A stretch of 5,417 nucleotides of DNA from Clostridia bacterium (GTDB lineage Bacteria > Bacillota_A > Clostridia > Oscillospirales > CAG-382): the NCBI GenBank assembly GCA_017615235.1, contig JAGAAM010000052.1, positions 1 to 5,417 of the forward strand, read 5' to 3'. A model generated the notes under the pieces. The model searched no databases. It was not told where the DNA came from and saw only the letters and a program-made list of their open reading frames with translations. Made by a program: the position numbers and the translations under genes. Of the stretch, positions 3,570 through 5,417 are shown one piece after another. How positions within the stretch are numbered: position 1 is the stretch's first letter; every line of letters begins with the position of its first letter.

Positions 3570-5417
3570 ATGGAAAAAGCGTATGCAAGCGTGCGCATAA
3601 TCGACACCGCGTACGGAATAGACCGGGAGTACAGTTATTTCATTCCTCCCGCGCTTCGCAGCGACATAAAGATCGGTTCCGTCGCGGTAGTGCCTTTCGG
3701 GAACGCGAACAAGCGCGTAAGCGCCGTCGTCACCTCGTTTTCGGAGGAATGTTCCTATCCGCACGTCAAGCCGGTCGACAGCCTGATGAAATATCCTTTT
3801 GACGTGCCGGAAGGACTCGTACGCACCTGCGATTTTATAAGAAAACGCTTTTTCTGCACCTTCGGGAACGCTTTCCGCGCGGTGATCCCTCCGGGAGTGA
3901 ACCTTTCGTCGGAGACGGTGTATTCGGTCTCGGAAGAAGGCGGCGAGATCTCCGTCAATTCCGCTTCGGAACTGTTATACGCCGAGATCAAACGCCGCGG
4001 CGTTATGACCGAAAAGGCGATTACCGACGAATTCGGCGAAGAAAGCTTAAAACTACTAAACTCGCTGTGCAGGCTCGGATTGCTCGTAAAATCGAGCAGA
4101 GTCCCCGAAAAGATCAACGAGAAAAACCTTTTTACCGTCAGCCTTACGGTCTCGCCTGACGAAGCGAACGAGCTTGCCGAGTCCGGCGAAGGACTTACCC
4201 AGAAGCAGCGCGATCTTATCGCTTTCCTTATCAACTACCCCTGCGCCACTCTGCGCGAGACAGAGATGATCGGCGGCTTTTCGGCGGCGATCGTAAACGC
4301 TTTGGTCAAAAAAGGCATTGCCGAAAAGCGCGAGACTTCATTTTACCGCGAGGCTTATTCGCTCGTCGGGACGAAACGCGACGGCGAAAGTCCGCTTTCC
4401 GACGACCAGAAAGCCGCGGTCGAAGGGCTTTGCGCCCTTGCCGACAGCGGCAGCGCAAAGGCGGCGCTTTTGTTCGGCGTGACCGGAAGCGGAAAGACGC
4501 GCGTAATCATCGAAACGGTAAAACACGTCGTCGCGAAAGGCAGGAAAGCCATTGTCCTGATCCCGGAGATCGGGCTTGCCTCACAGGCGGTGAACGTTTA
4601 TTCCGCCGCTTTCGGCGAAAGGCTCGCGGTGATCCATTCGATGCTTTCGATCGGCGAACGCACCGACACCTACCGCAAAGTGCGCGAGGGCGCTTGCGAC
4701 GTGATAATCGGCACGCGAAGCGCGGTGTTCGCACCCTTCGACGGCATAGGCGTCATCGCCGTCGACGAGGAGCAGGCGCACACCTATAAAAGCGAGACGA
4801 CGCCGAAATATTCTGCGATCGACGTTGCGAGGTTCCGCTGCAGCGAATCGAACGCGCTTTTGCTGCTCGCATCGGCAACGCCCTCGATCGAGACTTATTA
4901 CAAGGCTCAGAGCGGCACCTATTCCCTTTTCAAACTGAAAGACCGTTTCGGCGGTGCGAAGCTGCCGAAAGTCATCATAGAAGACATGCGTTGCGATCCC
5001 GCGCTCATGACCGGAAAGATAATCGGCGAAAGACTGGCAAAAGAGCTTTTAAAGACCAAAGCCGAAGGAAAGCAATCGTTATTGTTCGTCAACCGACGCG
5101 GTTACGACACCCACGTTACCTGCCGCGAATGCGGTTACGTCTTCAGCTGTGAGAGCTGTTCCGTCGCGCTCACTCATCACGCCTTCGAGGGCGGCAGGCG
5201 CGGAAACGAACGCCTTACCTGCCATTACTGCGGCTACACCGTACCGGTACCCGAAAAATGCCCCGTCTGCGGAAGCAAAAAGATCGGTTATTCGGGATTC
5301 GGGACTCAGAAACTCCAGGACGAACTTGAGACCGGATTCCCGGAGCTTCGTCTTGCAAGGATGGATTCCGATACGACGGGCGCGAAATTTTCGCACGACG
5401 CGATCATAAATGATTTC
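3570..5417 (+). CDS. priA: Primosomal protein N' (replication restart helicase PriA), 3' end outside window
   Basis: The reading frame stays open for 616 codons to the last base, so the C terminus is cut by the window edge. Bacillota PriA is usually about 730-800 residues, so roughly a fifth is missing. PriA recognises stalled or D-loop forks, unwinds with 3'-5' polarity and starts primosome reassembly. Visible parts in order are the N-terminal 3'-DNA-binding domain (about 1-105), a winged-helix region, Walker A GVTGSGKT (303-310), IPEIGLASQ, IIGTRSAVFAPF, the Walker B box D399-E400-E401-Q402, SATPSIETYY, and the zinc-binding insert. The insert has all eight cysteines (518, 521, 527, 530, 551, 554, 564, 567). 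GTQKLQDEL follows it. The DExH box reads DEEQ instead of the common DEEH. I believe this variant occurs in other Clostridia, and all other catalytic motifs look intact. It follows rpoZ directly, whereas coaBC lies between them in B. subtilis. Confidence 0.98.
   Translation, partial: MEKAYASVRIIDTAYGIDREYSYFIPPALRSDIKIGSVAVVPFGNANKRVSAVVTSFSEECSYPHVKPVDSLMKYPFDVPEGLVRTCDFIRKRFFCTFGNAFRAVIPPGVNLSSETVYSVSEEGGEISVNSASELLYAEIKRRGVMTEKAITDEFGEESLKLLNSLCRLGLLVKSSRVPEKINEKNLFTVSLTVSPDEANELAESGEGLTQKQRDLIAFLINYPCATLRETEMIGGFSAAIVNALVKKGIAEKRETSFYREAYSLVGTKRDGESPLSDDQKAAVEGLCALADSGSAKAALLFGVTGSGKTRVIIETVKHVVAKGRKAIVLIPEIGLASQAVNVYSAAFGERLAVIHSMLSIGERTDTYRKVREGACDVIIGTRSAVFAPFDGIGVIAVDEEQAHTYKSETTPKYSAIDVARFRCSESNALLLLASATPSIETYYKAQSGTYSLFKLKDRFGGAKLPKVIIEDMRCDPALMTGKIIGERLAKELLKTKAEGKQSLLFVNRRGYDTHVTCRECGYVFSCESCSVALTHHAFEGGRRGNERLTCHYCGYTVPVPEKCPVCGSKKIGYSGFGTQKLQDELETGFPELRLARMDSDTTGAKFSHDAIINDF

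Noticed and set aside
3755..4234. Minus-strand open frame of 159 codons inside priA
   Set aside because: It is Ser-rich shadow sequence opposite the conserved PriA winged-helix region, with no recognisable domain or start signal.
4430..4789. + strand open frame of 119 codons inside priA
   Set aside because: It is an Arg-rich off-frame translation across the Walker A and Walker B region of PriA, which is plainly coding in the other frame.
3570..5417. priA as a truncated pseudogene, because no stop codon is found
   Set aside because: The frame remains open to the final base with all motifs intact, so the missing C terminus is due to the window edge.

Overview
The window looks like a chromosomal segment from a member of the class Clostridia (Bacillota), probably an Oscillospirales- or Christensenellales-type anaerobe. 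The main reasons are the yicC/yloC-remA-rpoZ-priA gene order, the presence of RemA (a Bacillota hallmark), a long omega subunit of the type I associate with that group, and a DUF5685/J-domain/membrane-protein trio that I recall from clostridial genomes. Base composition is moderately GC-rich in genes and AT-rich in the two promoter regions. I see no tRNA, rRNA, CRISPR array, IS element or other sign of recent transfer. This is vertically inherited chromosome rather than an accessory island.

All seven genes are on the + strand, in two tightly packed transcription units. Unit A (about 16-2114) starts at an extended -10 promoter. It encodes a DUF5685 protein with a Cys cluster and two Asp-rich motifs (72-947), then a J-domain/TPR-like protein with an 11-cysteine tail (931-1563), then a polytopic membrane protein (1565-2095). 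The genes overlap or nearly touch, so translational coupling is likely. The unit ends in an intrinsic terminator that begins inside the last codons of the membrane-protein gene.

Unit B starts at a perfect consensus sigma-A promoter (TTGACA, 17 nt, TATAAT, plus TG extension) whose -35 box lies in the loop of the unit A terminator. It encodes the endoribonuclease YicC/YloC (2156-3034), the DNA-binding regulator RemA (3046-3285), RNA polymerase omega (3316-3555) and the primosomal helicase PriA (3570 to beyond the window end). In Bacillus subtilis the same cluster carries gmk between remA and rpoZ, and coaBC between rpoZ and priA. Both are missing here.

Unit B is ordinary housekeeping: RNA turnover, transcription and replication restart. 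The best candidate for undescribed biology is unit A. There a J-domain protein ends in a cysteine string and a terminal -CC, and sits beside a protein whose Asp motifs recall isoprenoid-synthase folds and beside an integral membrane protein. That is compatible with a membrane-tethered or metal-binding chaperone module, but the function is unproven. No stretch longer than about 75 bases lacks a gene.
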